DNA from: Cudoniella acicularis
Taxonomy: Eukaryota > Ascomycota > Leotiomycetes > Helotiales > Helotiaceae
Length of the DNA: 37,451 nt
Assembly: GCA_013054445.1 (NCBI GenBank)
Contig: JAAMPI010000450.1
Coordinates: 1-37,451, forward strand
Reading direction: 5' to 3'
The notes under the pieces are model-generated. The model was not told the origin of the DNA, made no database searches, and saw only the letters and a program-made list of their open reading frames with translations. Positions 1-11,990 of the stretch are shown here, piece by piece; position 1 is the first letter of the stretch, and each line of letters opens with the position of its first letter. A program made the position numbers and the translations under genes.

Positions 1-106
1 AAAAAGATACATCCTGCAAGAGTATAAATTAACGTTCCTTAGGAGGAAGATTCGAGGATGGTAGGAAGCAGCAACTTGCAGTCATCTCCACCATTGTAAC
101 ATGCCA

Positions 107-1135
107 TCAATTGGGATGACTGGAATTGAAATGAAGAAGATCCAAGATCCAGTCTTTCCCAGCGACTCCGTCGTGTACGTGGTAAGAAAACATGATGGGG
201 AAGCAGTGAAGTTGCTTCTCTTAATGCAACTAGTTTCTGACTGCTCTAACATCAGCGAGATGTTCTCGAAAGAGTATGGCATCCGGGGTGAGAGCATCAT
301 GACCAGCGATGATGCCATCGACCTTGATATTGGCATGTTTCAAGGCGCCTAGATCAGCGAAAATTGGTGACAGCTGAGGATCAGATCGCGACCAGTCTCC
401 CAGCCAAGCGGAAGCTGCATCTTCGATAATCTTGCGGCTGAGAACAGGATCTTTGTGTGCTATCGAATCAATACCTGGGATTTGATTCCGAAGGTCTGTA
501 GGTGGGCAGATGGCAAGAACATTGCGAAGTACAGAGCAACCTTCGACACTGGAATTCAAGAACATGGTAGCAGCATAAATGTCGAGAGTCAACGCAATGT
601 TCGCACCAGCCGAGTCTCCCATCAGCGTTATCCAACGGCCTTCCTTCTTTTTCTCGAGACTCCAGTGTCTGGTAAAGTCGCCACAGATGCGGAAGGGATT
701 TCGGAGCTGGATTGTTGGGAGCGAGCGGATATCTAACAAGATTAATCTGGTATTGTGGTAATTTCAGACAAAGTTCCGCACACAGCAGCCAATGTTCTTT
801 AGCCGCAGCGTTTTGAAAACCCTCCAGCAAAGTAATATAGCTTGTGTGGTCTTTGGCAGAGCGATCCCAGCAGAATCATTGATAAACGTGTATATCCAAA
901 TGTTTTCGAGCTGTGTTTCGACAATTGGGCACAGATCTTGGGCTGATTTGTGCGGGGTCAACCGTGGTGACCCTGGAGGTTGTGGGGGGCCAAGCTTCAA
1001 TATTATAGGAGAAATTGACTTGATGAGGAGCTGCAAAGTAGCATTGGCTATAGACCGGGACTTCCGCTGGTCGACGCGTATAGAAGCATTATTTGTGTTG
1101 GAGGCTTCGGCGGTGCCATTCTGGCAATCTGTCAA
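107..1135 (-). pseudogene. Decayed alpha/beta hydrolase (HSL/esterase-like)
   Basis: Read on the minus strand, pieces in three frames add up to one alpha/beta hydrolase-3 type protein. The best piece (230-739) has the nucleophile elbow GDSAGAN and a later HDALTPD segment that would carry the acid residue. A downstream piece in the same frame holds a candidate catalytic His (QLHCFPI, about 200-220). The frame is broken. TAG (230-232) and TAA (221-223) interrupt it before the His. The reading frame also shifts near 655, near 830 and near 860, where LPKTT, HKLYYFAG and GFQNAAAKEHW lie in three different frames. The TGA at 107-109 may be the natural stop. The N-terminus (residues read from 1135) is uncertain. 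A working product is very unlikely. Family assignment rests on motif order and the GxSxG elbow. Confidence 0.72.
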
Positions 1136-2802
1136 CGACTTTGGGTATTTGGATAATTCGTGTACCGAGGGGAAGAGCGTGGTTATTCAAGGAAGAGTTC
1201 GCAGATTGGTGCATGGTGGTGGCGGTATCTAGATGAGATCATTCTGTTGAGTTAGCGCAGGAGACCGGTGCAATCAAACGAGGGGTTGAGGCTGGCTTCC
1301 TCATTGTCCCTTCGAACCCCTCTTCAATCAATTTTCGTGTGCCAGGACTACTGCTGCAGAGGCGGTGGATTAGAATATGCGCCGCCATCATGATCAATTT
1401 TCCATGCGGATTATTTGCGGTGCTGCTACGGGGCTAGAGGGTGGAGGGTTGTGATGTTGGATGGCTCCCGAGTCTGAACCCACGGCTCAGAGGCGATGTG
1501 CAAAGCCGTGGAATTGATTGACCTGCGGCTGCAGCCTGCAGCCATGGTGATTCGGGGCTGCATGTATGCCACTATTCGTGAATTCTGAAGGGAGTTCTGG
1601 AGCCTCCTCTGCCGCAGGCGGGTCGTTGTCGCTTTTCGAGATGGTGTGTGTAACCTTAACCGTGTGTTGAACATATTTTGTGCGACGGTGGGTGTTGATG
1701 TGGATGCGCTGTCGATGTTGATGCGCTGTCGATCCCGGAAGCGGCCGCCAAGCCAGCACCAGCACAGCGCCATCTCATTTCATGCCCGACGCAGTGGTTT
1801 TTGAGGCTGAACCCCTCAGATCAGCTCGTGCCGCGGTGCCTCCGTGCCCCTGATCTTCACCAGCTTTGGTCCGCCCAGTGGGGAGCAGGAACCTGTATTT
1901 ATCTCTGTGAATCTGTCTTCTTCCGCCTCTCAGCGATCAAACCCTCTGCTAGTGCCCCTCTCTCGTCAACCCTCCCCGAGACATCATTACTATGGAGCAC
2001 ACGTCCGGGGAATGGGCGAAGAGAGAGACAAGCTCGAGATTTGCAGCATCCGGCGCCTGCCGTTGCTCAGAGCGGACAGACAGGTTTCATTATTTGACTC
2101 AGGACTGAGGAGCCAGTTCGCTCAGGGGCCGCCATTTTCCCCTGAGAAGGCCCAAATCTTGTCGAGTGGCGTCAATTGCAAAAAGCAACAACCATGTTCT
2201 GGGCGTGACCCACAGGAGAGGGGGAAAAGGCCCAGGGGATTTTCACAAGGACGGTCTTTGAGTGTCCTTCTCAGAATCTCTTTGGTATAGAGAATGTTGT
2301 CCAGCTGCGCTAGGTGTCCCTATCTGAAATTCTGCGCTGAGGGGTCCAGGAAGCATATCTTGTTCACGAAATAGAACCGAGTGAGAACTCTGGCAGCTCG
2401 CCCGTCCACGGGCCAGAACAATAATTGTTTCCTGTGGCTGACTGCAACGCGTAAAACCTACCAAACCAGCTTCGAAGAGAAGTTTTACGGAACGAGGGCG
2501 ATATCGAATGGCGGACCCTTGATCCGTGTCATAGGCCTCCGTGTGGCCCTTGGCAGATAAGATGTTTTTCCACTCCTAATGGGATTCTCCTAACGAGTAA
2601 GGCAATATCCACAATCTGTGAGTGATTTCTATATTACCATCATCTTTCCAGGTCCCGCTTTCTCTTCCTTTCTCTTCAGCCTCAAACCCACAGTCTTTTC
2701 TGGATTGTCGTTGTTCTACAACCTTGATGTAGGGACAAATACATCGTCACTCGTTTAAACATATAATATTCTTTCCTGGTATCGCGCCAGGGCACCGCAG
2801 AA
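1136..2802. other. Intergenic, including WSC-oxidase upstream region
   Basis: I see no gene here. Open frames of up to 148 codons exist but have no recognisable motifs and no splice context. A short imperfect tandem repeat (TGATGCGCTGTCGATG type, two copies, about 1695-1735) is present. The last 200 bases before the oxidase start are pyrimidine-rich, as is usual for fungal promoters, with a TATA-like ATATAATATT at about 2761-2770. Confidence 0.5.
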
Positions 2803-5800
2803 ATGGTCGGCCCCATTAATGCTCTTGGAGCTCTCTATTTAATATCCACTGTAAGAGTTTCGATCCCACAGAAAAATCACAGCTGACCTGGATTTCTCAT
2901 AGTTCGCGACTCCTAATGCACTGGTTATCGAAAAACGTCAAAACAACCTTTTGATATCCACAACGCTTCCCGGTACCTGGACATCAGAAGGGTGCTATGT
3001 GTGAGTGCATATTCTGCCTCAACCTTAAAGTGCGTTTGCTGAATAGTGTCAAGTGATGTCGGAAGAACCATTAACCAAGCTGGCTATGATGACAACGCTG
3101 CCATGACGCAGGAGTCATGCATCAATTACTGTTCGACTCAAGGCTACATATATGCGGGAGTGGAGTACTCGTCACAATGCTGTTAGTCTCAGTCTGGCCA
3201 ACTCTGCGGATAAATCTAACTGTTCCAGATTGTGGAAATACTCTTGCAGCTGGGTCAGGTCCTGCTGCTTCGACAGACTGCAATATGGGTTGCACAGGTA
3301 ACGTTAGTGACATCATACCATTCTCTTGCTACAGCATTTCTTGTGGCATGAGAAATTGCTGACTATTCTATTATCTAGGCTACTGAAGCCTGTGGCGGGC
3401 CAAATCGATTGAATCTCTTCTGGAGTGGAACAGCTGGACCGTCATATAACCCCGGGCCACCAAACTGGTCATTTTCCGGATGCTACGCGTATGTTCTCCT
3501 TCACAAATCGGGAAAAGCTGGATCTGCAAGGAGTTTCTGATTTCTTCGTCGTTCTATCTGCAGATTGTGCTGCTTTGGCTGACGATTGAAAACAGAGAAG
3601 GCACAAACGGACGCGCTCTGCCTAACGGAGTGACCACAGCTGGCGGCTCCGGCGATATGACGGTAGCACTCTGCACACAGGCATGCTTTGCATCGGGCTA
3701 TCTTCTTGCCGGTGTAGAATATGCTGGAGAGTGCTGTAAGACCCCACATAATCCCAACATCAATGCGAACATTTACTAATTCTAGTAGGGTGCGGCAACA
3801 CGGTTACGAATGGCGGTATGCTTGCACCTGACGGCTTAACGGGGTGTAGTATGCTTTGCAGTAAGTATCCTACGTTCCCAGATTCTATCCCGGATGCCTG
3901 TTCTCCGTCTAAGCATATCTCCCCCGCAACTGCATTTAATTCGACGTGGCCCCGTGAAATCATCTCCCAGCTCGATAAACGCTGACTCTATCTTGTTTAG
4001 ATGGTAATAAAAGCGAATTTTGCGGAGGACCGAGTAGACTGGACGTTTACGACTATAAGAATGAGGTCAGCCTTCCACCGTGGACCACAATCTCTTCATC
4101 AACATCATCGTCGAGCTCAAGCATCCAAGTGTCAACATCATCATCCGTGGTTCCAACAACAAGTAGTTTAAGTTCCAAGACAAGTTCGTCGTCCATCCAG
4201 ACGTCATCATCTGCAGCTTCAAGCTCCAGCCTTTCCAGCGGTTCCAAGTCATCTACACTGTCCTCTTCCACATATCTTTCGTTGACAAGCTCGTCCAACT
4301 CACAAACGTCAAGCCCTTCATCGGCAAAGACATCTTCAACCTCCCAATCCATAAGTCTGTCAGGTTCACAATCGTCTTCGGGAACCAGTAGCTCAACAAA
4401 ATCGTCGTCAAGCTCTGTGACTAGCAGCTCAACATCCCCGAAAGTTTCCTCAAGTAGCAGCTCTAGCAAACTGTCAAGTTCATCAAGCGTTTCCTCCGCG
4501 ATCTCGTCAACAAAATCATCGAGTTCCTCAATCACCGCAACATCCTCTAGCGCCAAGACAAGTTCATTACTCTCGTCGACAGTTTCATCAAGTTCCTCGA
4601 GCGTTTCAAGCACCAACTCAACACGGTCTAGTTCCAGCTCCATTTTTTCAAGCTCTAGCTCCAAGTCTAGCTCATTAGTCAGCAGCTCTTCCTCAAGCTC
4701 TGGGCCCTCCACATCTAGCAAGTCGTCAACATCAAGTCTTCCATTGACCTCTTCTAGCAGCCTCTCTGTAACGAGTTCAATTTCCGGCACCTCTACATCA
4801 ACAGGACCCACGGTTTCCCCAACTCTTGGCATCAAGCAGTCAGTTGGACCGTATAACTACGTTGGATGTTATACGGAGGCTACTAACGTTCGCGCCCTTT
4901 CGGCGGCATCATATTATGATTACACCGCGATGACCTTAGAAGAGTGTTACGCAGATTGCAGCGCTGGAAGTTATACTTATTTTGGTGTTGAATATGGTGG
5001 AGAATGTTAGTAATTCTTTCACGGCCTCAACACTTGCTGACTTTGAGAAAGGCTACTGTGGCAACTCCCTTGGCCCAGGATCCGTCGTGGCTCCCGTTAC
5101 AGACTGTAGCTTCACTTGCCCTGGAAACCCATATGAGTACTGGTAAGAATACTCGTATCTTCTATTTACTTTTATTTTCCAACCATCCGCAGAGTAAATG
5201 CTAAATTTCTGGTAATCTAGTGGAGCTGGAAATCGATTGGATCTGTACATGCTTAATGGAACCATCCCTTCGACACCAGTCAGAGCAGCTAGTCCCACCT
5301 CGACCAGCAGCACATCATCCGTATCTATTTCAATAACTGCGCCCACAGCAACTGGTATCCCTGCTGGATGGACATATTACGGTTGCTATGTTGACGGCCT
5401 CAATGGACGCATCCTCACACATGGCCAACCTGACAATGCCCAAAATACGCTTCAGTTGTGTGTTCAAACCTGTGCCAATCTTGGCTACACGATCGCAGGA
5501 GCAGAGTATGCCGAAGAGTGTTACTGCGACGACGCCATTTACAATGGTGGCGCCCTAGCAGCTAACCAGGCTGATTGTAATATGCCCTGTCCTGGAAACC
5601 CGTCGGAGGACTGTGGCGCTGGAAACAGACTATCGTTGTATAGTATTGGAGAGCCCTTGGCTTATCAACCACCTGCTGCACAAACTTCTGGTTTGCCAGC
5701 AAACTGGAAATATGTTGGATGTCTTCAGTTTGTTGTCCCATACTTTGGAATCAATTGTCGATGCTAACCAGTTTCAGGGACAACCTTCCTTCCGCCGAAG

Positions 5801-7887
5801 ACCCCAACGAGATCATCTCAACATTTCCGTACATGGTGTGGAACAGCGCTGATGCCAATACCCCTGAAGCCTGCATTAACATATGCCAACAATTCGGTTT
5901 CAACGCTGCTGGTCTTGAATACGGCTCCGAGTGTTGTAAGTAGAATTTCGATGGCTAAATCTGTTCAGAGCTGATATTTTTTCCAGTCTGTGGTGATGTC
6001 GAGAACATCCAAGTCGCTTCCTGGCCTGGAGTATCAACAAATCCAGAAAACACGCAATTCTACACTTATGCAAAGACACCTCAAATCGTTCCCGACTCGG
6101 AATGCAATTCAGTCTGCTCCGGCGCAGGGCAATACCTGTGTGGAAGTGGAAATCTCCTTACCTATTACGCATGGGATGGCGCTGAGCCACTCTATGAGTG
6201 GGGTATGCCTACCGGTACCGAAGCTGGTGAATATTCATTGCTTATTGGAGGAGTTGTTGTCCCTCTCATGACTTCCCAAAACATTAATGGCAAAGTTTCC
6301 TTCGTTGAGAAGTCTGCTGGTACTGGAGAGCCCAATGGAACTGGTGCTTATGAGCTTGATCTTTCTGAAATTAACAACTGGGATTTGGCCTGGAGAACAA
6401 TGACCGGCCTGCAAACCGATGTTTTCTGTTCTGCAGGTCTTATTTTGCCTGATCTTGCTGGACGACAATTGACTGTAGGCGGTTGGGCAGGATCATCCAA
6501 CTTCGGCATCCGTTTGTACTGGCCAGATGGATCTGCTGGAGTGCAAGGTACTAATGAGTGGGTTGAAGATCCCGCCGCCTTGCAACTTCAAGTACCTCGT
6601 TGGTATCCTTCCGCTATGATCATGGCTAACGGCTCTATCTTGGTTGTGGGCGGAGAAATTGGAAGTAATGATGCTGAGCAACCGACACTTGAAATCCTCC
6701 CACCTACCGGTGTACCTGACGCGGCAGCTTCAAGTGGGTATTCTAATACAACGGTGTACCTCGATTTCTTGCAAGAAACAGCTCCGTTCAACCTCTACCC
6801 CTTTATTTGCGTCGTCCCGTCCGGTATCTTTATCGCATATTACAACCAAGCAAGAATATTGGATGCAAATACATTCGAGACTATCAAGCAACTTCCGCAA
6901 ATGCCTGGAGCAGTCAATGATCCCACTGGAGGCCGTAATTACCAACTCGAAGGTACAATGGTACTTCTGCCGCAGCATGCGCCATATACCGATGACTTGA
7001 CTGTCCTGATTTGCGGTGGAAGTACACAAGATGGAGGCTATGCCATTGATAACTGTATTTCAACCCAACCAGAGGCGGCTAACCCTGAGTGGCTCATTGA
7101 AAGAATGGTAAGTTAATTGCCCCTCGCCCCCCCAAGACTAACATCTTCCAGAAAGAAGTTGACTAACCTTTTCCGCTAGCCTTCTCGCCGTGTCATGCCT
7201 TCTATCGCTGGTCTCCCAGATGGAACTTATTTAATCCTCAATGGAGGTCAACATGGTGTTGCAGGCTTCGGTCTAGGCGGTGACCCTAACTACAACGCCG
7301 TCCTCTACGACCCCAGCCAAAATCCCAACCAACGAATGAGCATCATGGCTAATACCACCGTTGCACGTCTCTACCACTCTGAAGCCATCGTGCTCCTCGA
7401 TGGCCGCGTGATGGTTTCCGGATCTGATCCCACTGGTGATTACGGTGGAGTGACTGGAGAGTTCCCCGAGGAATACAGAGTCGAGGTCTTCACACCACCA
7501 TACCTGCTCTCAGGTCTTCCCCGCCCAACCTTCTCTATCGAGGTTACAGACTGGGCGTACACCGGCACGTACACCTTCACCGTCACATCCGGAACCACTT
7601 CAGGCTTAGTCGTCTCTCTGCTGGGTTCTGTTGTCGCCACACATGGCAATAGCATGGGTCAACGAACTCTTTTCCCAGAAGTCGCCTGCGCCGGCAACAC
7701 TTGTGAAGTAACCGCGCCGCCTAATGCCCATGTTGCGCCACCGGGATGGTACATGATGTTCATCCTCAACGGCCCAACGCCTTCCGTCGGCCAATTTGTC
7801 CGCATTGGTGGTGACCCTGCGAACTTGGGTAACTGGCCCGACTTGCCACCATTCGATCTCCCCGGTGTGAACAACCCAACAGCTTAA
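2803..7887 (+). CDS. Secreted WSC-domain glyoxal/galactose oxidase-like copper radical oxidase
   Basis: Thirteen exons read through in frame: 2803-2850, 2903-3000, 3054-3181, 3229-3302, 3379-3488, 3596-3735, 3789-3860, 4001-5005, 5052-5142, 5221-5727, 5778-5935, 5987-7107 and 7180-7887. They give 1419 residues. Order: a hydrophobic N-terminus resembling a signal peptide (about 1-22), WSC1 (about 40-140), WSC2 (about 150-245), a Ser-rich linker (about 252-500), WSC3 (about 505-595), WSC4 (about 637-735), WSC5 (about 747-855), then the oxidase domain (about 880-1419) ending in a galactose-oxidase-like early-set fold from about 1284. The copper and radical residues known from the family are in place: Cys958 (FCSAG), Tyr1017 (RWYPSA), Tyr1249-His1250 (RLYHSE) and His1339 (ATHGNS). 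Family knowledge suggests oxidation of aldehydes or primary alcohols with H2O2 release (AA5), with WSC domains binding cell-wall glycans. The exact substrate cannot be read from the sequence. Confidence 0.93.
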
Positions 7888-8859
7888 TTTAGTTTCTGAG
7901 GTATTTCTTGGTTCAAAAAAGGTGTCCAAGAAATAGGAAGGATGGAGTTATTTCGGCTTTCTTGTGTAGGATTTTGTTTTTCGGGGTTTATTTGCATTGT
8001 GTAATACTCTAGTCTAGGGGTGGGTAAGATCAATTAATGGTTTGAATGCGTGTGTTTCACTTTTGATAATGACTGTAGAATAAACAGAATGGGATCAAAG
8101 AGCCATTTCTTCCACTATTTTGCTTTCAACCGCGCCCTTCTCTATTCCCTTGTGTTCATTTTTTCCTTGCTGCTTCAAACTGTAATTTTTATACCCCTTA
8201 CATCACTCACAAATAATGGAGTGGTCGACTAACCAGCTCATTCTCTTCAGCAAAAATCATTATTTTGCCATAAGAACAAAGATGCATCCGAACTGGAACT
8301 GAGAGAACATTTCCAACTTCAAGGGCAGTTTGTGTGCACAATGGAGATAAACGCAGTACTGTGTATGTGGAGATGAACCTCGTATCTTGTCTCCAACTTA
8401 AATTCTCAATATAGCAGGAGTGGAAAAAGAAAGTGCTTAGCTTGGGACGCTTTCGTTCGTCGGCAGTTGCAGGGAAAGATCTTGTTTTTCGCTTGAAGGA
8501 CTGAAAGCCGCGGGAATTTGTGGTGGAGAAAGGGAAGAGAAAGGGTGATTGTTTGGGTGTTGATGGGGTTTGGGATGAATTGACCTAGCTATAGAGAACA
8601 TAAAGAAGTGTGTTTATTTATTTAGGAATGGTATATTAGTGGGAAGAATTCTAGAAAGTGGTTACAAGTGCCTTGGATAGCGAGAAAGTCGAGGAGTATG
8701 GAAGTACCGAGACGGAAGTTGCTTTTGGGTAGATTCCGGGTTACGAACTATGGAATTCGTGGCTGTGTTTTTCCCACCAGTTCAGCCTGTGGGTGGAAAG
8801 CCATGGCTTTTTATGGCTTTCTTCCCCGGAATTAACATATTTCCTGTCCTTGAAGAATC
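7888..8859. other. Intergenic, 3' side of the oxidase gene
   Basis: No gene is supported. The first 150 bases are T-rich and probably contain the oxidase 3' UTR and polyadenylation region. The open frame at 8050-8232 has no motif and is not called. Confidence 0.45.
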
Positions 8860-9050
8860 TACGGAGGTACAGCCCCTAAAGAATTTAATAGCACTAGCAA
8901 GGGCCCTTTGCGCACGTGCATTACTTTACCAAACCGAGTAAGAGAAACAAGACAGCTGTGAGATTCGCTACTCGATTTAGTTAAGTGAAGAGTCTGCCCG
9001 GGGCCCCCCTTGCTAGTGCTATTACATTCTTTAGGCGCTGTACCTCCGTA
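8860..9050. mobile_element. MITE-like element with about 47-bp terminal inverted repeats
   Basis: The left arm (8860-8906, starting TACGGAGGTACAG) is matched by the reverse complement of the right arm (9001-9050, ending CTGTACCTCCGTA). There are two mismatches over the first 44 bases and then a small G/C-run length difference. The 94-bp interior has no ORF. The TA at each outer end could be a TA target duplication, as made by Tc1/mariner-type transposases. Size (191 bp), long inverted repeats and lack of coding potential fit a non-autonomous MITE, but no second copy can be checked here. A chance foldback of this length is improbable. Confidence 0.65.
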
Positions 9051-9736
9051 TATTGTGGGAATTTATAACTTTACTCATATGCATTGCGTCAGAAACTAAT
9101 CCATCTTCAGAAACTCTGCTGCTCTTTCGACGGGATTTTGTGGAACGTCGCAGAGATAGTAGGTTATTATTTATTGGGTGAGTCACAGGTTTTCCCACAC
9201 GCAAAGTTCAAACAGAGCGGGTTTTAGTGCTGCGCAAAAAAGGGGTTGGGATAGCTTCCAGAAGTGGTTAGCCCCAGTCGCTTAAGTTCTAACCGAAAGA
9301 CAACTTCAATCAACGAACAACGTCTGAGACTTACTACTTTACAATACTCCCGTAGAGAATTAACAACTTCCACACAACGCCATGTCTCCAAAGCAGATCT
9401 CGTTGAGATCTCCTTACTCTCCGGCCCCTGGCAATGGTAGCATTTTGCTTCTTAGCCGTTAGACATTCACCATGCGGCTTAATAATTGTTCAGCCTCGTA
9501 TCTCGTTTCCAGTCGTGGGCTGGAATTGAGCATCGAAAGCTCAGTACTATTGCTTCCAACTCCCATTGCAAACCTCTCTTCTTTCATCATCAATTCTTCC
9601 TTTCTCTCTTCTACTCTCTTGTTTGGGATTCTGGTATCACTCGTTCTACCAAGCCCAGTTTCAACATGCCGTACTTGAATGTAGCGGCCTCGACTTCCAC
9701 CTTTCTTTCACCCTCTTTGACAGCTGAAGCTGCTTC
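9051..9736. other. Intergenic / decayed 5' part of WSC pseudogene
   Basis: Short open frames around 9472-9752 have no recognisable domain. A possible original start lies at one of the ATGs at 9381, 9472 or 9666, but none connects in frame to the WSC segment without a stop, so the 5' end of the downstream pseudogene cannot be fixed. Confidence 0.4.
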
Positions 9737-11232
9737 TACACCCAGACTGTGACTCTGGGCTCTACACTCTCTCTTGCTGATACCACTTACATCACGATCC
9801 CTCTGGATCCTATTACAGTCACCGTTTGCTCACTATCTTTTTCGTCAAGTTACTCTTCTGCCGCGCCAAGTTCCTCACCCACAAACGTCATTGCTGTTAT
9901 CGTCCCTTCAGTCAACAGTCCCCTCGGAACCTACGAAGTCAATGGGTGCTATTCTGATGCTGCAGGAGATGGTGGACTACTAGCGAACGATGTCGCCTTT
10001 TGGGATTACACGTATCCTTCTGTTATCGATACTGTGGAGCATTGCGTCTTGGAATGTCAATCAACTGATAACAATGGCCCATACATTTACACTGGAATCG
10101 AACCCGGACATTTTTTCTGCTCAAACACCTTTTTGTCTGTATCTCCCTCTGTCGGCTCTTGCGATGTGCTTTGCCCGGGTAACTCTGGCCAAATTTGTGG
10201 TGGAATTGGATCTGGCCCTGCAAAGTCAAAGAGGAAGCGAGATGGGGTATACAATTTGATCTACACTTTGCAATAACCGGGGGCCTCAACAAGTCTATCC
10301 TATACATCTGCTACTGCCTCGGCCTCGTCTGTTTCTTCGTCAGTGGCCGTCTCCAGCGCAGTACCATCCAGTACTTACACGTCGAGTACAATTTTAGCTG
10401 CATCAAGCTCAACCGTTCTTCGTCCAGTTCAGATCCCTCGTCAAGCTCCTCAGCCGCCGCATCAAGCTCAGTGCCCACAATTTCAAACGATCCTCCTCCT
10501 TCCTCTTCATCCAGCTCGGACCCCACAAGCAGCTCGAACTCCATTCCAGTCAGTACATCACCTTCCACATCCAGTTCCTCAACGGTAGCACCAAGCTCCC
10601 AAGTATCATCCACCAGCAGCGCTATCTCGTCGTCCTCATCTACCTCAGCATCATGTTCCCAACCAACACTCATAAATGGCGGCTTTGAGGACGGCGTCGT
10701 GGCACCATGGACAGAGCCAGCTTCCGGGGAATTCAACTCCGCTGATCCCCTGGTTATCATGGATAGCAGTGATCCCGGTAGCATCGATTGCTTTGGAGAG
10801 AAATACTTGTAAGTCACTCCTATTCTCATTCATAATCCTAAAACTAGATCCACCCATACAAGCCACCGTCAACGACGGCGCCTCCTTCCTCCTGCCAACA
10901 AGTCACCGTCTGCCCCTCAACAATACACCATCTCCGCCTACGGCCACTACTCTCCACCATCTTCCCCCTCTTCCTCCCACCACCATTCCTCTTCAGAAAC
11001 ATGCTACATGCAACTCTGCACTCAATCCAGCGCTACTGATCCTGGAGAATGCGGTCGGGCCGCTACACTGAGGACAGGTGTGTAGACGTGGGTTTCGTAC
11101 CAGTTTAGGAGTAAGCATGGGGCAACAGTTGCGAATTTTCAGGTTGTGACGTTTTATAATGGGGATCCGTTGGGTGGTGTAGGGGAGGAGAATACAGTTT
11201 GGCTTGATGGGATTGCTATTGATGGAAATTAA
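9737..11232 (+). pseudogene. Decayed WSC-domain protein with Ser-rich linker and possible CBM-like C-terminus
   Basis: A WSC domain reads at about 9930-10220: GCYSD start, Cys-rich middle, CPGNSGQICGG end. In the same frame a TAA at about 10274 interrupts a Ser/Thr-rich linker. Near 10420 the linker continues in another frame and leads to a segment beginning CSQPTLINGGFEDG (10651-10700), which resembles fungal carbohydrate-binding-module-like ends. After a probable intron (10810 to about 10847) the frame shifts again. The tail contains TAG at about 11084 before QFRSKHGATVANFQ and FYNGDPLGG, and ends at TAA 11230-11232. An in-frame stop, at least two frameshifts and a missing start argue for a dead gene. 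It lies 1.8 kb downstream of the WSC oxidase on the same strand, so it is a neighbouring WSC family member but not a recent duplicate of the oxidase. Confidence 0.72.
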
Positions 11233-11851
11233 GAGGGAATAAAGAGTAAGTTATTAAGAGAGAGGGGTTAGGAGAGGGGTTGAAAAGGAGTCTAAAAATT
11301 GTGAGAGGATAAGGGTGATGAAAAGATGGTGGTTGCATTCCAACCATCAAGGCCAAGGGATGATCTAGAATGAACAGTGTGCGGTTCGGTGCGGCTGGCG
11401 GTATTAAATTATTAAGTCATATCAAGAATCGAGAAATCAAAATGAAGAAGACTCTCTCTAGATACAAATAGATCTTCTTCGTCACTACACATAACAACAT
11501 AATTTAGATATAATTCTAATACCCAAAATAAACGTCCTTTCAAGGCCGTCTGTTCAAGCCATTTACATTAAAAACTGAATAGCCTTTTTTAAAAAAATTT
11601 ATTAAAACTTCCTCTCTCGGAATCTCTCTCTCTCGCAACTTGTCTAACAAGCACAAAGTAAACATCTCACACCTCACACCCGCAAAGTAACTCCCCTGAC
11701 TCGCCTCTCCCCGATCCCTCCCTTCCTCCCTTCTAAAGTTGTAAACCTCCCCTCCCCTCCCAATCCAACCCTTGCAAGATCTTCAACCACAAACTTCCCT
11801 TCCTTCTCATCACGGCCCACGGCCGACGGTCCACGGACTCAAGCCAGAAAT

Positions 11852-11898
11852 TCGGAGGCGCAAAGCGGCCGGCACTCCCGTCTCACTCCCGTCGCTTT

Positions 11899-11934
<36 letters not shown>

Positions 11935-11990
11935 CAAAGCAACACCAGCACTCCCGTCTCTCTCGGACTCGGATTCGGAGGCACAAAGCG
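11852..11990. repeat. Imperfect tandem repeats with CTCGGT hexamers
   Basis: The 13-mer GGAGGCGCAAAGC occurs at 11854 and 11928 and as a one-base variant at 11977, each followed within about 20 bases by a CACTC-containing tract. Between the first two, the hexamer CTCGGT is repeated nearly five times (11901-11929). This is a small minisatellite with an internal microsatellite. Confidence 0.8.

Noticed and set aside
1844..2290. 148-codon plus-strand ORF upstream of the oxidase
   Set aside because: No motif, no splice context, and composition like the surrounding intergenic DNA.
4053..4835. Long antisense ORF of 260 codons, Glu/Leu/Asp-rich
   Set aside because: It is the complement of the Ser-rich linker of the WSC oxidase; simple-codon repeats on one strand leave the other open.
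8050..8232. 60-codon ORF with a hydrophobic stretch
   Set aside because: It lies in T-rich 3' flanking DNA of the oxidase gene, and the hydrophobicity follows from T-rich codons.
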